A DNA stretch of 64,000 bases from Microbacterium sp. MYb66 (GCF_002979435.1 NZ_PCOV01000008.1:1-64000), one strand, 5' to 3'. Counted from the first letter of the stretch, positions 25,635-35,318 are shown. Numbers and translations are program-made. Notes: generated from the letters alone by a model not told the origin.

Positions 25635-26609
25635 ATGAACAACACCTCTGTGGATGGGCCGGCGACGCGGGCCGCTGCGCGACCGGCATCCGAAGCCTCG
25701 AATGCCGCACCGGTGGTGCTCGAGCTGATCGGCGTCCGGCGCCACTTCGGCTCGGGCGACCGCCGCGTCCAGGCCGTCGACGGGGTGGACCTGTCGATCC
25801 GCCGCGGCGAGGTCGTCGCACTGCTCGGACCGAACGGCGCGGGCAAGACGACCACACTCGACATGCTGCTCGGACTCACCGAGCCCAGCAGCGGCAGCGT
25901 GCAGGTGCTCGGCGTCACGCCCGATCAGGCGACCTCGAGCGGGGCGATCGGCGCGGTGCTGCAGACCGGCGGCCTCCTGGGCGACCTGACCGTGGGTGAG
26001 ACCGTGCGTCTCATCGCCTCGCTGTACGGAGCCGGGGCAGCCGCGCGGGTGCCGGAGGTCCTGGCCCGCGCCGACCTGGAGCACCTCGCCCGCCGCCGGG
26101 TGTCCAAGTGCTCGGGTGGAGAGCAGCAGCGGGTGAAGTTCGCCCTCGCCATGGTGTCCGACCCCGACATCCTCGTGCTCGACGAGCCGACGGCCGGCAT
26201 GGACGTCACAGCACGGCGGCACTTCTGGGACGTGATGCGGGCGGACGCGGATGCCGGGCGCACGATCATCTTCGCGACCCACTACCTCGAGGAGGCCGAG
26301 CAGTTCGCCCGCCGGACCGTGGTGATGCATCGCGGGACGATCGTCGCGGACGCTCCGACCGCCCTGCTGCGGGCGAGCCTCGGGGAGCGCACCGTGTCGG
26401 CGACGGTCGGCACGACCTCTGCGGCACTCGTCACCACCCTGAACGCGACCGACGGCGTCACCGCGGTGCGGCTGGACGGGGATCGCCTCAGCCTGCGCGC
26501 GACCGATTCCGACGCGGCCGCCCGCATCCTGCTCGACAACGGCGCACACGATCTCGAGATCGCCGCCCCCACCCTCGAAACCGCCTTCACGGCGCTCACG
26601 GAGAACTGA
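25635..26609 (+). CDS. ABC exporter ATP-binding protein (DrrA-like)
   Basis: A 324-residue ATPase with Walker A GPNGAGKTTT, signature CSGGEQQRVKFALAM, Walker B ILVLDEPTAGMD, the H-loop histidine in IIFATHYLEEAEQF, and a C-terminal extension after about 230 as in DrrA-type drug or lipid exporters. It pairs with the permease gene one base downstream and with a histidine kinase/response regulator pair, an arrangement typical of self-regulated export or cell-envelope stress systems. The substrate is unknown. Confidence 0.9.
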   Translation: MNNTSVDGPATRAAARPASEASNAAPVVLELIGVRRHFGSGDRRVQAVDGVDLSIRRGEVVALLGPNGAGKTTTLDMLLGLTEPSSGSVQVLGVTPDQATSSGAIGAVLQTGGLLGDLTVGETVRLIASLYGAGAAARVPEVLARADLEHLARRRVSKCSGGEQQRVKFALAMVSDPDILVLDEPTAGMDVTARRHFWDVMRADADAGRTIIFATHYLEEAEQFARRTVVMHRGTIVADAPTALLRASLGERTVSATVGTTSAALVTTLNATDGVTAVRLDGDRLSLRATDSDAAARILLDNGAHDLEIAAPTLETAFTALTEN

Positions 26610-26610
26610 C

Positions 26611-27366
26611 ATGCTCGTCTCACCCACCATGCTGCGGATCGAAGGCGTCCGCCAGCTGCGCAACCCGTACACGCTCGCGTTCACCCTCGCGATGCCGGTC
26701 GCGATGTACCTGCTGTTCGGCGCCGGGATGGGCTACGGCTCGCTGTCGGCAGGCAACGGCAATGTGTCGTTCTACGTGATGACGTCGATGGCCGCCTACG
26801 GCACGGCGGTCGCGATGAGCTCTCTGACGTCGCTCGCCGCGACCGAGGCGAAGCAGGGGTGGGGGCGTCAGCTCGCGATGACCCCGCTGACCACGGCCGG
26901 CTACGCACTGACCAAGCTGCTCACCTCTGTCGCCTTCGCGGCGCTGGCGCTGCTGGCGGTGTTCGCCGCGGGCATGATGACCGGAGCGCACGTCGACGAC
27001 ACCTGGCGCTGGGCGGCGACAGCCGGCATCATCCTCGGGATCGGACTGATCTACGGTCTCTTCGGTCTCGGCGTCGGACTGTTCTTCAGCTCCGACTCGG
27101 CGGCCGCTCTCGCCTCGATCTCGATGACCTTCTTCGCCTTCTTCGGCAACGTGTTCATGCCGCTCGACGGCGTCATGCTCGACATCGCCCGCTTCACGCC
27201 CCTCTACGGCTTCGTGGCTCTGAGCCGGTGGCCGCTGACCGAGGGGGTGCTCACCACGGGTCAGACCGACGAGCTGTGGATGCTGTTCCTCAACGTCGCC
27301 GTATGGCTCGCGCTGTTCGTGCTGCTGGTCACGATGGGCATGAAGCGCTCCCGGGCGCGGCAGTGA
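26611..27366 (+). CDS. ABC-2 type exporter permease
   Basis: A 251-residue membrane protein with six hydrophobic segments and the ABC-2 layout: an N-terminal amphipathic stretch, EAKQGWGRQLAMTPLT between TM2 and TM3, and the conserved FFGNVFMPLDGV near TM5. It follows the ATPase gene by one base and would form the transport channel with it. There is no extracellular domain, so it resembles the small DrrB/YadH-type permeases. Confidence 0.88.
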   Translation: MLVSPTMLRIEGVRQLRNPYTLAFTLAMPVAMYLLFGAGMGYGSLSAGNGNVSFYVMTSMAAYGTAVAMSSLTSLAATEAKQGWGRQLAMTPLTTAGYALTKLLTSVAFAALALLAVFAAGMMTGAHVDDTWRWAATAGIILGIGLIYGLFGLGVGLFFSSDSAAALASISMTFFAFFGNVFMPLDGVMLDIARFTPLYGFVALSRWPLTEGVLTTGQTDELWMLFLNVAVWLALFVLLVTMGMKRSRARQ

Positions 27367-27394
27367 CGGCATCCGGCGACAGTAGGTTGGACGG

Positions 27395-28603
27395 ATGACG
27401 CAGTACTCGAAGCGAGAGGCACCGGAGGAAGCCGGCGCCTCTCGCGACGCCGCGCGGGCCGCTGCTCTCGGAGCGCCCCCGGCAGCCTGGTCGGCTCCCG
27501 GGGCGCGGGCCCCGCGCGGACCGGTGGGGAAGGACCCCTGGGCGCGATTCGGGTGGTTGATGGCCGTGATCTGGCTGGTCTTCCTCGTCTACCCGGTGAT
27601 CGCGCTGCTGCGGTCCGAGGCGTCGCCGGCCTGGGTCATCGTGGGCTGGGTCGCCCTGGTCACCTTCGTCCTGCTCTACGTCACCGGCTTCATGCACGGC
27701 ATGCGCGGCGGCGGGGGGTTGGGGCGGCCGCCGTCGATGCGGCAGTGGATCACGTTCGTGGCCCTCATCGCGTGCGTGCTGGTCTCGGTGCCGGCCGAGG
27801 GCGGGTCGGCGCTCAGCTTCCTGCCGTTCATCATGTCTTTCGCCTCCTACGGTCTCACACGCGTGTGGCACTGGATCACGACCGTCGCCGCTGTCGCCGT
27901 CACGGCGCTCTGCGTCTTCCTGCTCCCCGGTGGCCTCAACTACCTGTCGGTCCTGGCGATCGTGGGGCTGCTCGGCGTGGTCAACACGGTGTCGACGTGG
28001 CTCATCATCCGCTCGGCCGAGGCGGAGCAGCTCGGCCTCGAGCTGGCGACGAGCGAGGGACGCGAAGCGGTGGCCCGCGACGTGCACGACCTGATCGGCC
28101 ACTCGCTGACGGTCGTCGGACTCAAGGCGCAACTGGTGCGGCGGCTCATGGACTCCGACCCGGAGCGGGCGAAGGCCGAGCTCGCCGACATCGAGCGGCT
28201 CACCGCGGAGGCGATCGCCGGCGTCCGTTCGACGGTCGCGGGAACGCGCGCGACGACGCTGGTCGAGCAGCTCGCATCGTCGCGGGACTCGCTTCGCGCG
28301 GCGGACATCGAGTTGACGGTCGAAGGCGAGCCGGGCGCGCTGTCCCCGGTGCAGGCGATCACCGCGAGCTGGATCCTGCGTGAGGCGACGACGAATGTGC
28401 TCCGGCACTCGCAGGCCCGCAGCGTCCGCGTCGCGTTGGCTCCGGGGCGGATGATCGTAGAGGACGACGGCGGAGGCGTCCGCGCGCCCGAGGGCAACGG
28501 CATCCGGGGGATGCGGGAGCGGGCGGCGGTGGCAGGGGCGGGTTTCGCGATCGGAACGGCGGATGCGGGCGACGCGGGCACCCGTGTGGAGCTGACCTGG
28601 TGA
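27395..28603 (+). CDS. Sensor histidine kinase, DesK/NarL-system type
   Basis: A 402-residue membrane sensor. After a Pro/Ala-rich cytoplasmic start come five or six hydrophobic segments (about 52-210), then the HisKA_3 box DVHDLIGHSLTVVGLK with phosphorylated H231, the N-box (LREATTNVLRHSQA) and the G-box DDGGGV...GNGIRGMRERA of the ATPase domain. There is no large extracellular domain, as in intramembrane-sensing kinases linked to ABC exporters. The gene overlaps the regulator by 4 bases. Confidence 0.9.
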   Translation: MTQYSKREAPEEAGASRDAARAAALGAPPAAWSAPGARAPRGPVGKDPWARFGWLMAVIWLVFLVYPVIALLRSEASPAWVIVGWVALVTFVLLYVTGFMHGMRGGGGLGRPPSMRQWITFVALIACVLVSVPAEGGSALSFLPFIMSFASYGLTRVWHWITTVAAVAVTALCVFLLPGGLNYLSVLAIVGLLGVVNTVSTWLIIRSAEAEQLGLELATSEGREAVARDVHDLIGHSLTVVGLKAQLVRRLMDSDPERAKAELADIERLTAEAIAGVRSTVAGTRATTLVEQLASSRDSLRAADIELTVEGEPGALSPVQAITASWILREATTNVLRHSQARSVRVALAPGRMIVEDDGGGVRAPEGNGIRGMRERAAVAGAGFAIGTADAGDAGTRVELTW

Positions 28604-29229
28604 GCGCTTCCAGCGATGGTGCAGTGATCCGTCTGCTGATCGCCGACGACCAGGCGCTGGTTCGCGGGGCACTGGGCGCGCTGCTCGACCTGGAGCCCGA
28701 TCTCGCCGTGGTCGGCATGGCGGCCGACGGAGCCGAGGCCGTGCGCCTCGCGGAAGACCTCCGTCCCGACGTCTGCCTGATGGACATCCAGATGCCCGGG
28801 ATGGACGGCGTGGAGGCCACGCGTCGCATCCGCGAGGCGAGTCCGGCGACGCGGGTGCTGGTCGTGACGACCTTCGCGCGGCCGGGGTACCTGCGGTCGG
28901 CGCTGGACTCCGGAGCCAGCGGCTTCATCGTGAAGGACACACCCGCCGAGCAGCTGGCCGAAGCGGTGCGTCGAGTGCATTCCGGACTGCGGGTGCTGGA
29001 TCCGGCACTCGCCGCCGAGGGGCTCTTCGATGGCGCGAACCCGCTGAGTGAGCGGGAGCGACAGGTGCTGCGCCTGGCGGCCGACGGGCGCTCGGCCGCG
29101 GCCATCGCGGCGGAGGTGTTCCTGTCCGCCGGAACCGTGCGGAACCATCTCTCCGCGGCGATCGGGAAGACGGGTGCGGCGAACCGGGCGCAGGCCGTGC
29201 GGATCGCACTCGACAAGGGCTGGATCTGA
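28600..29229 (+). CDS. NarL/FixJ-family response regulator
   Basis: A 209-residue regulator that starts at GTG 28600, overlapping the kinase stop. The receiver domain has D62 (CLMDIQMPGMDG) as phospho-acceptor, acidic DD near 16-17, T in VVTTFAR and the lysine in FIVKDTP. The C-terminal LuxR-type helix-turn-helix runs from about 145 (NPLSERERQVLRLAADGRS). It probably controls the exporter genes through the palindrome at 25559-25580; that link is inference. Confidence 0.92.
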   Translation: MSASSDGAVIRLLIADDQALVRGALGALLDLEPDLAVVGMAADGAEAVRLAEDLRPDVCLMDIQMPGMDGVEATRRIREASPATRVLVVTTFARPGYLRSALDSGASGFIVKDTPAEQLAEAVRRVHSGLRVLDPALAAEGLFDGANPLSERERQVLRLAADGRSAAAIAAEVFLSAGTVRNHLSAAIGKTGAANRAQAVRIALDKGWI

Positions 29230-29232
29230 CGC

Positions 29233-30420
29233 TCAGTCGTCTCCAGCGGATGGCGACAGTGCACGCTGTGCCGCGGCCTGCTTCTGCCGTGCGAGCCAGG
29301 TGTGGCCGGCGATCGCGGCCCGGACCTCGGCGGAGTAGTCCCTCCCTCCGTCCGGGTGACGAAGGAGGTTCCTCCGGTGGAAGGGAGACTCCTCCCGGTG
29401 AGGGCCGCTGCGGTCGATCCGCCGGGCGAGTTCGCTGAGGCTGTCGCGGCCGGCTTCGTGGTACTCCTGGCGCTCCGCTTGGTACAGGCGGATCAGGCAC
29501 GAGTCGTCGGCCATCGAGGTGATCGTGTACCGGGAGTCGAGGTACAGGTCGCCGTGCTGTTCGACCAGGAACCACGAGCCCGGCTCATGATCGACGTAGC
29601 GCATCGCATCGCGCACCTCGGCGATGCGGGCGGCGTCGCCCCACTCCTCGACGGGAGGGATCGCTTCGAGGGGTCGTCGCAGGGCGGCATCGAGCGGGAG
29701 GTACCCGAATGTCGGAGGGGCGTCGCGATACAGGGTGAGGCAGGCGACCCGGCCGCACTCAGTGCATGTGACCTGGCTCTCGACCCGCTCCATCAGGGCG
29801 GAGGCGTGCAGCAGTCGGAGGTCGGCGAGGCGGACGGCTCCGCCGGGTGCTTTGAGCACTCCTGCGTCGACCCCAGCCACGAGAGCGGTGACCGTGCCGT
29901 CGACGTCGAAGGAGCCGTCGCCGGCGCGCACGATCAGATCGCGGCACACCGGGCAGTCCTCGTCCGCCGGACGGCACGTGTCCTTCGGATCGTCCGCGGT
30001 GACGGCCACACGCTGCAGGTCTCCGGCTCGACGGCCCCCATGCTTCACGAACTCCGGGCGCAGATAGGCGGCCTCGAGGACGAAGTAGCGGTCCCCGTCT
30101 GCGAACCTCCACGGGACGTCGAAGATGGCCTTGAAGTCGGCGAAGGTCGCATCGTCGTCGATACCCAGGATCCACTCCGCGGCGTCGAGGCCCCGCGGAG
30201 CGAACCGTGTCGGCGTGAGATGCAGGATCACGGCGACGACCGCGTCGTCGTGCATCACGATCTCTCCGCCCGACTCGAAGAGCAGGTGCTGCGAGAGCAC
30301 GGCCGGTTCGCCGATGCGGCGCTCGGAGATCTCCACCGGTTCGGGGCCGAGCACATCGATCAGACGCACCACGGGCGTATCCTCTCGTGCCAGGCAGAGG
30401 GCGTCGAGGATCAGGGGCAT
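29233..30420 (-). CDS. Uncharacterised protein with two cysteine pairs
   Basis: A 395-residue soluble protein that I do not recognise. It has two CxxC motifs, CPVC near residue 157 and CTEC followed by GRVAC near residue 220, suggesting a bound zinc ion or a redox pair. The C-terminal third is rich in Arg, Glu and His and ends with a DYSAEVRAAIAGHTWLARQKQAA helix. The ATG at 30420 is chosen; a longer form from 30483 would add a charged, poorly supported N-terminus. The gene ends 3 bases from the convergent response regulator gene. Confidence 0.55.
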   Translation of the reverse strand: MPLILDALCLAREDTPVVRLIDVLGPEPVEISERRIGEPAVLSQHLLFESGGEIVMHDDAVVAVILHLTPTRFAPRGLDAAEWILGIDDDATFADFKAIFDVPWRFADGDRYFVLEAAYLRPEFVKHGGRRAGDLQRVAVTADDPKDTCRPADEDCPVCRDLIVRAGDGSFDVDGTVTALVAGVDAGVLKAPGGAVRLADLRLLHASALMERVESQVTCTECGRVACLTLYRDAPPTFGYLPLDAALRRPLEAIPPVEEWGDAARIAEVRDAMRYVDHEPGSWFLVEQHGDLYLDSRYTITSMADDSCLIRLYQAERQEYHEAGRDSLSELARRIDRSGPHREESPFHRRNLLRHPDGGRDYSAEVRAAIAGHTWLARQKQAAAQRALSPSAGDD

Positions 30421-30588
30421 CCGGTCATGCTCTCGACGTCGCGTCACCCGACCAGTATCCGTCACCGAGGAGGGCGGCTCCACCGACCTTCACCCGGTCA
30501 CGATGCGCCGACCGCTCTGGTGCGACGTCGGTGGCCGCGCGTACCGTGGACGCCGATGGGCGACGGCGCCCGACAGGAGGAGTGCGTG

Positions 30589-30969
30589 ATGGATTGGAAG
30601 ATCGAACTCATCTTCGTCCCGGTCTCGGATGTCGACCGGTCGAAGGCCTTCTACGAGAAGATCGGCTTCCACGCCGACCACGACCAGACGCCCGTCGAGG
30701 GGCTGCGGTTCGTGCAGATGACTCCACCGGGCTCGGCCTGCTCGATCGCCTTCGGCACGGGCCTCGGGAACGACCTGGAGCCGGGGCAGCAGAACACGAT
30801 CCAGGTCGTGGTGCCCGATGCGGATGAGGCGCTGGCGCATCTGCAGGGACTCGGCGTCGAAGCCCGCGGCGTGGAGGACATGGACTGGGGCCGGTTCGTG
30901 TCCTTCGACGACCCCGACGGCAACACCTGGACGCTGCAGGAGCTGCCCGACTACGGAGCTCGGGGCTAG
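30589..30969 (+). CDS. VOC (glyoxalase/bleomycin-resistance) family protein
   Basis: A 126-residue protein with the VOC fold: IELIFVPVSDVDRSKAFYEKIGF at the start, then a second repeat ending GRFVSFDDPDGNTWTLQEL, a typical metal-ligand glutamate strand. AGGAGG lies 8 bases before ATG 30589. The function within the family is not assignable. It overlaps the stop of the convergent VOC gene by 4 bases. Confidence 0.85.
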   Translation: MDWKIELIFVPVSDVDRSKAFYEKIGFHADHDQTPVEGLRFVQMTPPGSACSIAFGTGLGNDLEPGQQNTIQVVVPDADEALAHLQGLGVEARGVEDMDWGRFVSFDDPDGNTWTLQELPDYGARG

Positions 30970-31382
30970 ACGACGGTGGTCGCCGACATCGACGCGGTGT
31001 CGGCGACCACCTCGACCTTGAAGCCTGCGGTGTTCTCGAGCCACCCCGCGTAGTGCTGTTCGCCGCCGGCGTGCGGGTAGCGCTCGGCGTAGAGCGGGTG
31101 CCAGCCGTGCGCCGGGGCCTCGGTCATGAGCGCATCCACGGCACGGGCGTCGCCACCGCGGAACGCCAGATGGTTGAGCCCGGCGCGACGACGGTCGTGG
31201 GCGGCATCCGACAGATTCGGAGAGGTCGTGAAGGTGAGGTAGGTCCCGCCCGCGGCCCAGGATTGCCCGCCACCCCATTCGCTGTCGAGCGTGAAGCCCA
31301 GACGATCGAGGATCCAGCGCCATTCCGTGCGCACGGCATCGAGGTCGGCGACCCACAGTTCGACGTGATGGAGACCCGGCAT
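30966..31382 (-). CDS. VOC family protein, second
   Basis: A 138-residue glyoxalase-fold protein (PGLHHVELWVADLDAVRTEW at the start, LNHLAFRGGD in the second module, and NTAGFKVEVVAD with the terminal ligand glutamate). It is unlike its convergent VOC neighbour in sequence, so this is not a recent duplication. No partner gene fixes its substrate. Confidence 0.8.
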   Translation of the reverse strand: MPGLHHVELWVADLDAVRTEWRWILDRLGFTLDSEWGGGQSWAAGGTYLTFTTSPNLSDAAHDRRRAGLNHLAFRGGDARAVDALMTEAPAHGWHPLYAERYPHAGGEQHYAGWLENTAGFKVEVVADTASMSATTVV

Positions 31383-31403
31383 CCTCCGAGTCTGCCAGTC
31401 GAG

Positions 31404-33053
31404 TCAGGAGTTCACGCGGATGATCTCCTGCTGGTACGGCGCGATCACATCCCCGGAGATGCGCAGGTCGAGGAGCAGGAAGCGGCGGGTGGAGGCGTCC
31501 TCGGCGGTCCAGCTCTCGAGACGGGCGAGGTCGGCGAGCGAGCGAACGACCACGCCTTCGGCTCCGACGGCGGCGCCGAACGCGGCGAAGTCCACCTCGG
31601 GGATGCGCATCGGTCCCTCGGCCAGGCCCTTGAGGCCGTACAGGTTCACCTCCGCGCCGTACGCCGCGTCGTTCCAGACGACGGCCATGCCCCGGCCGCC
31701 GGCCGCGCGGACGGCGGATTCGAGGTCGGCGATCGCCATCAGCCCTCCGCCGTCGCCCGAGGTGAGCACCACGGTCGATTCGCGTCGCGCCAGAGCGGCC
31801 CCGACGACGCTCGGCCAGCCCTGGCCGATGGACTGGAACGCGGTGCCGATCATCATCATGCGATCGGGGGCGGCAACCGGCCAGTACATGTTCGCCCAGC
31901 CGATGAAGTGGCCCCCGTCGGACACGACGACGCGGTCCTCCGGAAGCAGCTCGGCGATGCGGCGAGCCGCGGAGCGCGGGTCGAGGCGGCCATCGGCGGC
32001 GAGGTCGTCACCGGCCTCGTACGCCCGGGCTGCTGCGACATCGACGATCTCCCGCCACGGGCTCGACGGCACGGAGTCACCGAGCCGGGACACGAGGGCC
32101 TCGGCGGCCAGACGGGCATCGGCGCGCACGAACCCGCCGACGTGGGCATGGGTGGCAGCGGGGGCGATGTCGATCTGGAAGACCCGTGTGCCGGGGGCGA
32201 ACAGCTCGCCGAACCGCATCGTGAACTGGTTCAGTGAGGCGCCGAAGACGACGGCGACGTCAGCCGTGCGGATGAGCTCCATCGCGCCGTCGGCACCGAA
32301 TCCGCCGGTGACGCCGAGGTCGTACTGCGACTCGGGGAACACGCCACGGCCGAGCGCCGACGACGCCGTCAGCGCTCCGGTCGCGGCGGCGAGTTCACCC
32401 AGCGCCGCGCTCGCACCGGACAGCCAGGCACCGCGGCCCGCGAGCAGGAACGGCCGCTCGGCGCCGGCCAAGGCGGCGGCGATCTCGTCGAGCATCCCGT
32501 CGGCGAACTCGCCGCGCGGTGCGAGCGGTGCCGGGATGCGCGGTGACGGGGCCTCCGGCACATCGCCCGCTTCGAGCGCCGCGACGTCGTAGGGGATCGC
32601 GAGCACGACCGGGACGCGGTAGGTCAGGGCGTGCTCGATCGCGATGACCGTGGTCGCCGCGGCATCCGCGCGGCCCACCGTATAGGTGCGGGCTCCGACG
32701 GCCGAGGCGAGCGCGATCTGGTCGACGTCCCACGGACGCGGTCCGGAGGTCGGCTCGTCGCCGACCACGAGCACGAGCGGCACATGAGCCTGCACGGCCT
32801 CCGCCAGCGCGGTGAGGGTGTTGGTGAACCCGGCGCCGTAGGTGGAGGTTCCGGCAGCGATGCGCCCGGACGCGCGGAAGTGGGCGTCGGCGGCGACGAC
32901 GGCGCCCTGCTCGTGACGGACGGCGGTGAACACGGCATCCGTCTGCGTCTCGATGGCATCGAGGAAGTAGGCGTTGCCGTTGCCCATCACGCCGAAGACG
33001 GCATCGATGTGCTGGGCGAGCGTGAGAGCGACGTGCGCGGAGACGGTGGGCAT
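31404..33053 (-). CDS. Thiamine-diphosphate-dependent enzyme (acetolactate synthase/decarboxylase-like)
   Basis: A 549-residue member of the ThDP superfamily with the three usual domains: the N-terminal PYR domain with activating E48 in RHEQGA, a central Rossmann-like domain (about 185-320), and the C-terminal PP domain with the ThDP-Mg motif GDGGGLMAIADLESAV...WNDAAYGAE. It resembles the benzoylformate decarboxylase/acetolactate synthase large-subunit group, but there is no regulatory small subunit gene beside it and no valine-biosynthesis context. Substrate is unknown. The ATG at 33053 has AAAGG in front. Confidence 0.8.
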   Translation of the reverse strand: MPTVSAHVALTLAQHIDAVFGVMGNGNAYFLDAIETQTDAVFTAVRHEQGAVVAADAHFRASGRIAAGTSTYGAGFTNTLTALAEAVQAHVPLVLVVGDEPTSGPRPWDVDQIALASAVGARTYTVGRADAAATTVIAIEHALTYRVPVVLAIPYDVAALEAGDVPEAPSPRIPAPLAPRGEFADGMLDEIAAALAGAERPFLLAGRGAWLSGASAALGELAAATGALTASSALGRGVFPESQYDLGVTGGFGADGAMELIRTADVAVVFGASLNQFTMRFGELFAPGTRVFQIDIAPAATHAHVGGFVRADARLAAEALVSRLGDSVPSSPWREIVDVAAARAYEAGDDLAADGRLDPRSAARRIAELLPEDRVVVSDGGHFIGWANMYWPVAAPDRMMMIGTAFQSIGQGWPSVVGAALARRESTVVLTSGDGGGLMAIADLESAVRAAGGRGMAVVWNDAAYGAEVNLYGLKGLAEGPMRIPEVDFAAFGAAVGAEGVVVRSLADLARLESWTAEDASTRRFLLLDLRISGDVIAPYQQEIIRVNS

Positions 33054-33223
33054 GCGAGAGCCTTTCGAGACAGGGACGGAGGAACTGCGGTTTCCGTATG
33101 TGTCTCGCCTCCGCGTCTTCGCGAAGTGCTTCGTGCCTCTTTTTCAGGCACCGGTCGGGCCGGACCCGCCCAGTCTATCGGCGCAGCGCACAGGCGGGCG
33201 GGTGGATGCGGGAGAATGCACGA

Positions 33224-33733
33224 ATGACTGATGCGGCTATCGAGCGCGAGACGCTCACCTGGGACGGCTTCGGCGCGGCGACGCGCGATCTGGCACGAAA
33301 CATCCTCGACAGTGGATTCATGCCGGAGGTCGTCGTGGCGATCGCGCGTGGAGGGCTGCTTCCGGCGGGGGCGATCGCGTACGGTCTCGGAGCCAAGAAC
33401 TGCGGGGCGATCAATGTCGAGTTCTACACCGGCATCGGTACGGTGCTCGATGCCCCCGAGGTGCTTCCTCCCGAACTCGACATGGCCTATCTCGACGGGC
33501 GCCGGGTGCTCCTCGTCGACGACGTCGCCGACTCCGGCCGCACACTCGCCCTCGCCGTCCAGCTGTTGAAGGACAAGGGCGCCGACGTGCGGTCGGTCAC
33601 GATCTACACCAAGCCGTCGACCATCATCCAGCCCGACTTCGCCTGGAAGGACACCGACCTCTGGATCAACTTCCCGTGGTCGTACCGGGGAACCGTTCGC
33701 GAAGAGGACCAGGGGCTCGCGCCGTCCGCGTGA
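33224..33733 (+). CDS. Phosphoribosyltransferase (xanthine/hypoxanthine type)
   Basis: A 169-residue type I phosphoribosyltransferase. The PRPP loop RRVLLVDDVADSGRTL lies at about 93-108, the EVVVAIARGGLLPAGAI substrate loop at 35-51, and WINFPW near the C-terminus is typical of the Gpt/HGPRT-like branch. It probably salvages a purine base with PRPP. It is divergent from the ThDP enzyme gene; the 170-bp gap between them has a small GTGCCT/AGGCAC hairpin at 33133-33151 but no clear operator. Confidence 0.85.
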   Translation: MTDAAIERETLTWDGFGAATRDLARNILDSGFMPEVVVAIARGGLLPAGAIAYGLGAKNCGAINVEFYTGIGTVLDAPEVLPPELDMAYLDGRRVLLVDDVADSGRTLALAVQLLKDKGADVRSVTIYTKPSTIIQPDFAWKDTDLWINFPWSYRGTVREEDQGLAPSA

Positions 33734-33748
33734 GCGCCCGCACGCGGT

Positions 33749-35272
33749 TCACGCGTGCAGCAGCGACCGCAGGGTCTGGATCGTGTCGGCTTCGGCGGCG
33801 GTCTTGTCCGGACGGTAGCCCTTCACGCGGGCGAAGCGCAGCGCGATGCCACCCGGGTAGCGCGGGGAGCGCTGCACACCGTCGATCGCGATCTCCACGA
33901 CGATGTCCGGCCGCAGGAACACGGTGGATGCCGTGCGGCGCGTCTCGTGCTCGGGGAACTCGGCGGTCTGCCAGCGCAGCAGCTCGTCGGTGAGGCCCTT
34001 GAAGGTCTTGCCGACCATGACGAAGCCGCCGGGGTCGCCGAACTCGCCGTCGGGATCGCGCGCCCCGAGGTGCAGATTCGACAGCCAGCCGCGTCGGCGG
34101 CCGGAGCCCCACTCCGCGCCCAGGACCACCAGATCGAAGGTCAGCACGGGCTTGACCTTGATCCAGGACTTGCCTCGGCGTCCGGCCGTGTAGGGCGCGT
34201 CGACGGACTTGACCACGACGCCTTCGTGTCCTGCGGCGAGAGCTTCGCGCGACAGCTGCTCGGCGGCCTCGGCATCGTCGGTGACGATGCCGGGCATCCG
34301 CCACTCGCCGGCCACGCGCTCGAGTTCGGCCAGCCGGACGGTGAGCGGCTCGTCGAGCAGGTCGCGCCCGTCCACGTGCAGCACGTCGAAGAACCACGGG
34401 CGCAGCACGAGCTCGCGGGACACGTCGGCGCCGAACCTCGACATCGTCTCCTGGAACGGACGTGGTCCGCCGTCTTCGTCGAGCGACAGCGTCTCACCGT
34501 CGAGGATGACGTCGTGCACCGGCAGCGACCGCACGATCTCGACGATCTCCGGCACGCGGTGGGTGATGTCGGCGAGGCTCCGCGTGTAGACGCCGACCTC
34601 GTCGCCGTGACGATGCACCTGGATGCGGGCGCCGTCGAGCTTGTATTCGACGGATGCCCGACCGGTGATCTCCAGTGCGGCGGTCGCCGTCGCCGCGGTG
34701 GCTGCCAGCATCGGCAGGACCGGGCGCCCGACCTGCAGCCCGACCGCCTCCAGATCGCCCTCCGCTCCGGTGAGCGCGATGAGTGCGGTCTCGCCGAGGT
34801 CGCCCGACAGCATCGCCGCTCTGCGGACGACGGCCGGTGCGCGGTCGGCCGCGCGGGCGATCGCGTCGGTGAGCACCCCGGAAAGCGCGCCGGTGCGCAG
34901 CTCGCCGAGCATCGCCCTGGCGAGGAAGTCCCACTCGACGGCGGTGGCGCCTGACGCGAGCTCGCCGAGGATGCGGGTGCGTGCCGCCGCCGACCCGGAA
35001 CCGGAGGTCGCGGCGAGGGCATCCAAGGAGCGGTCGACGTCGCCGACGGTCAGGGTGGGACCGTCGGCGTGTGCGATGTCGAGCGCCGCGATGCCGCGCC
35101 AACCCACGCCCAGCCGTCCTTGACGCGGCGAGGCGAGCAGGAGCCCCATGACGGCGGGGATCTCGGACACGTCGGCGCGCGCGAGCAGATCGGCGAGGGC
35201 CTCGATCTTGGCGAGGCGGGACGACGTCGCCCCGACGCGGTCGGCTGTGGTGACGAGCTCTTCGAGCTTCAT
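33749..35272 (-). CDS. ligB: ATP-dependent DNA ligase, LigB type
   Basis: A 507-residue ligase, the same length as mycobacterial LigB. It has the N-terminal DNA-binding helical domain (about 1-190), the nucleotidyltransferase motif EYKLDGARIQVHR with the AMP-accepting K211, motif III-like ILDGETLSLD, motif IV EGVVVKS, motif V SWIKVKP, and a C-terminal OB-fold. It is an accessory, non-essential ligase probably used in repair. It stands alone, not joined to Ku or polymerase domains. The ATG at 35272 matches the usual N-terminus MKLEELV. Confidence 0.9.
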   Translation of the reverse strand: MKLEELVTTADRVGATSSRLAKIEALADLLARADVSEIPAVMGLLLASPRQGRLGVGWRGIAALDIAHADGPTLTVGDVDRSLDALAATSGSGSAAARTRILGELASGATAVEWDFLARAMLGELRTGALSGVLTDAIARAADRAPAVVRRAAMLSGDLGETALIALTGAEGDLEAVGLQVGRPVLPMLAATAATATAALEITGRASVEYKLDGARIQVHRHGDEVGVYTRSLADITHRVPEIVEIVRSLPVHDVILDGETLSLDEDGGPRPFQETMSRFGADVSRELVLRPWFFDVLHVDGRDLLDEPLTVRLAELERVAGEWRMPGIVTDDAEAAEQLSREALAAGHEGVVVKSVDAPYTAGRRGKSWIKVKPVLTFDLVVLGAEWGSGRRRGWLSNLHLGARDPDGEFGDPGGFVMVGKTFKGLTDELLRWQTAEFPEHETRRTASTVFLRPDIVVEIAIDGVQRSPRYPGGIALRFARVKGYRPDKTAAEADTIQTLRSLLHA

Positions 35273-35318
35273 CCCCGCATTCTCGCACCGGCCCCCGACA
35301 CTCGGTCGGCGTCGCGTC

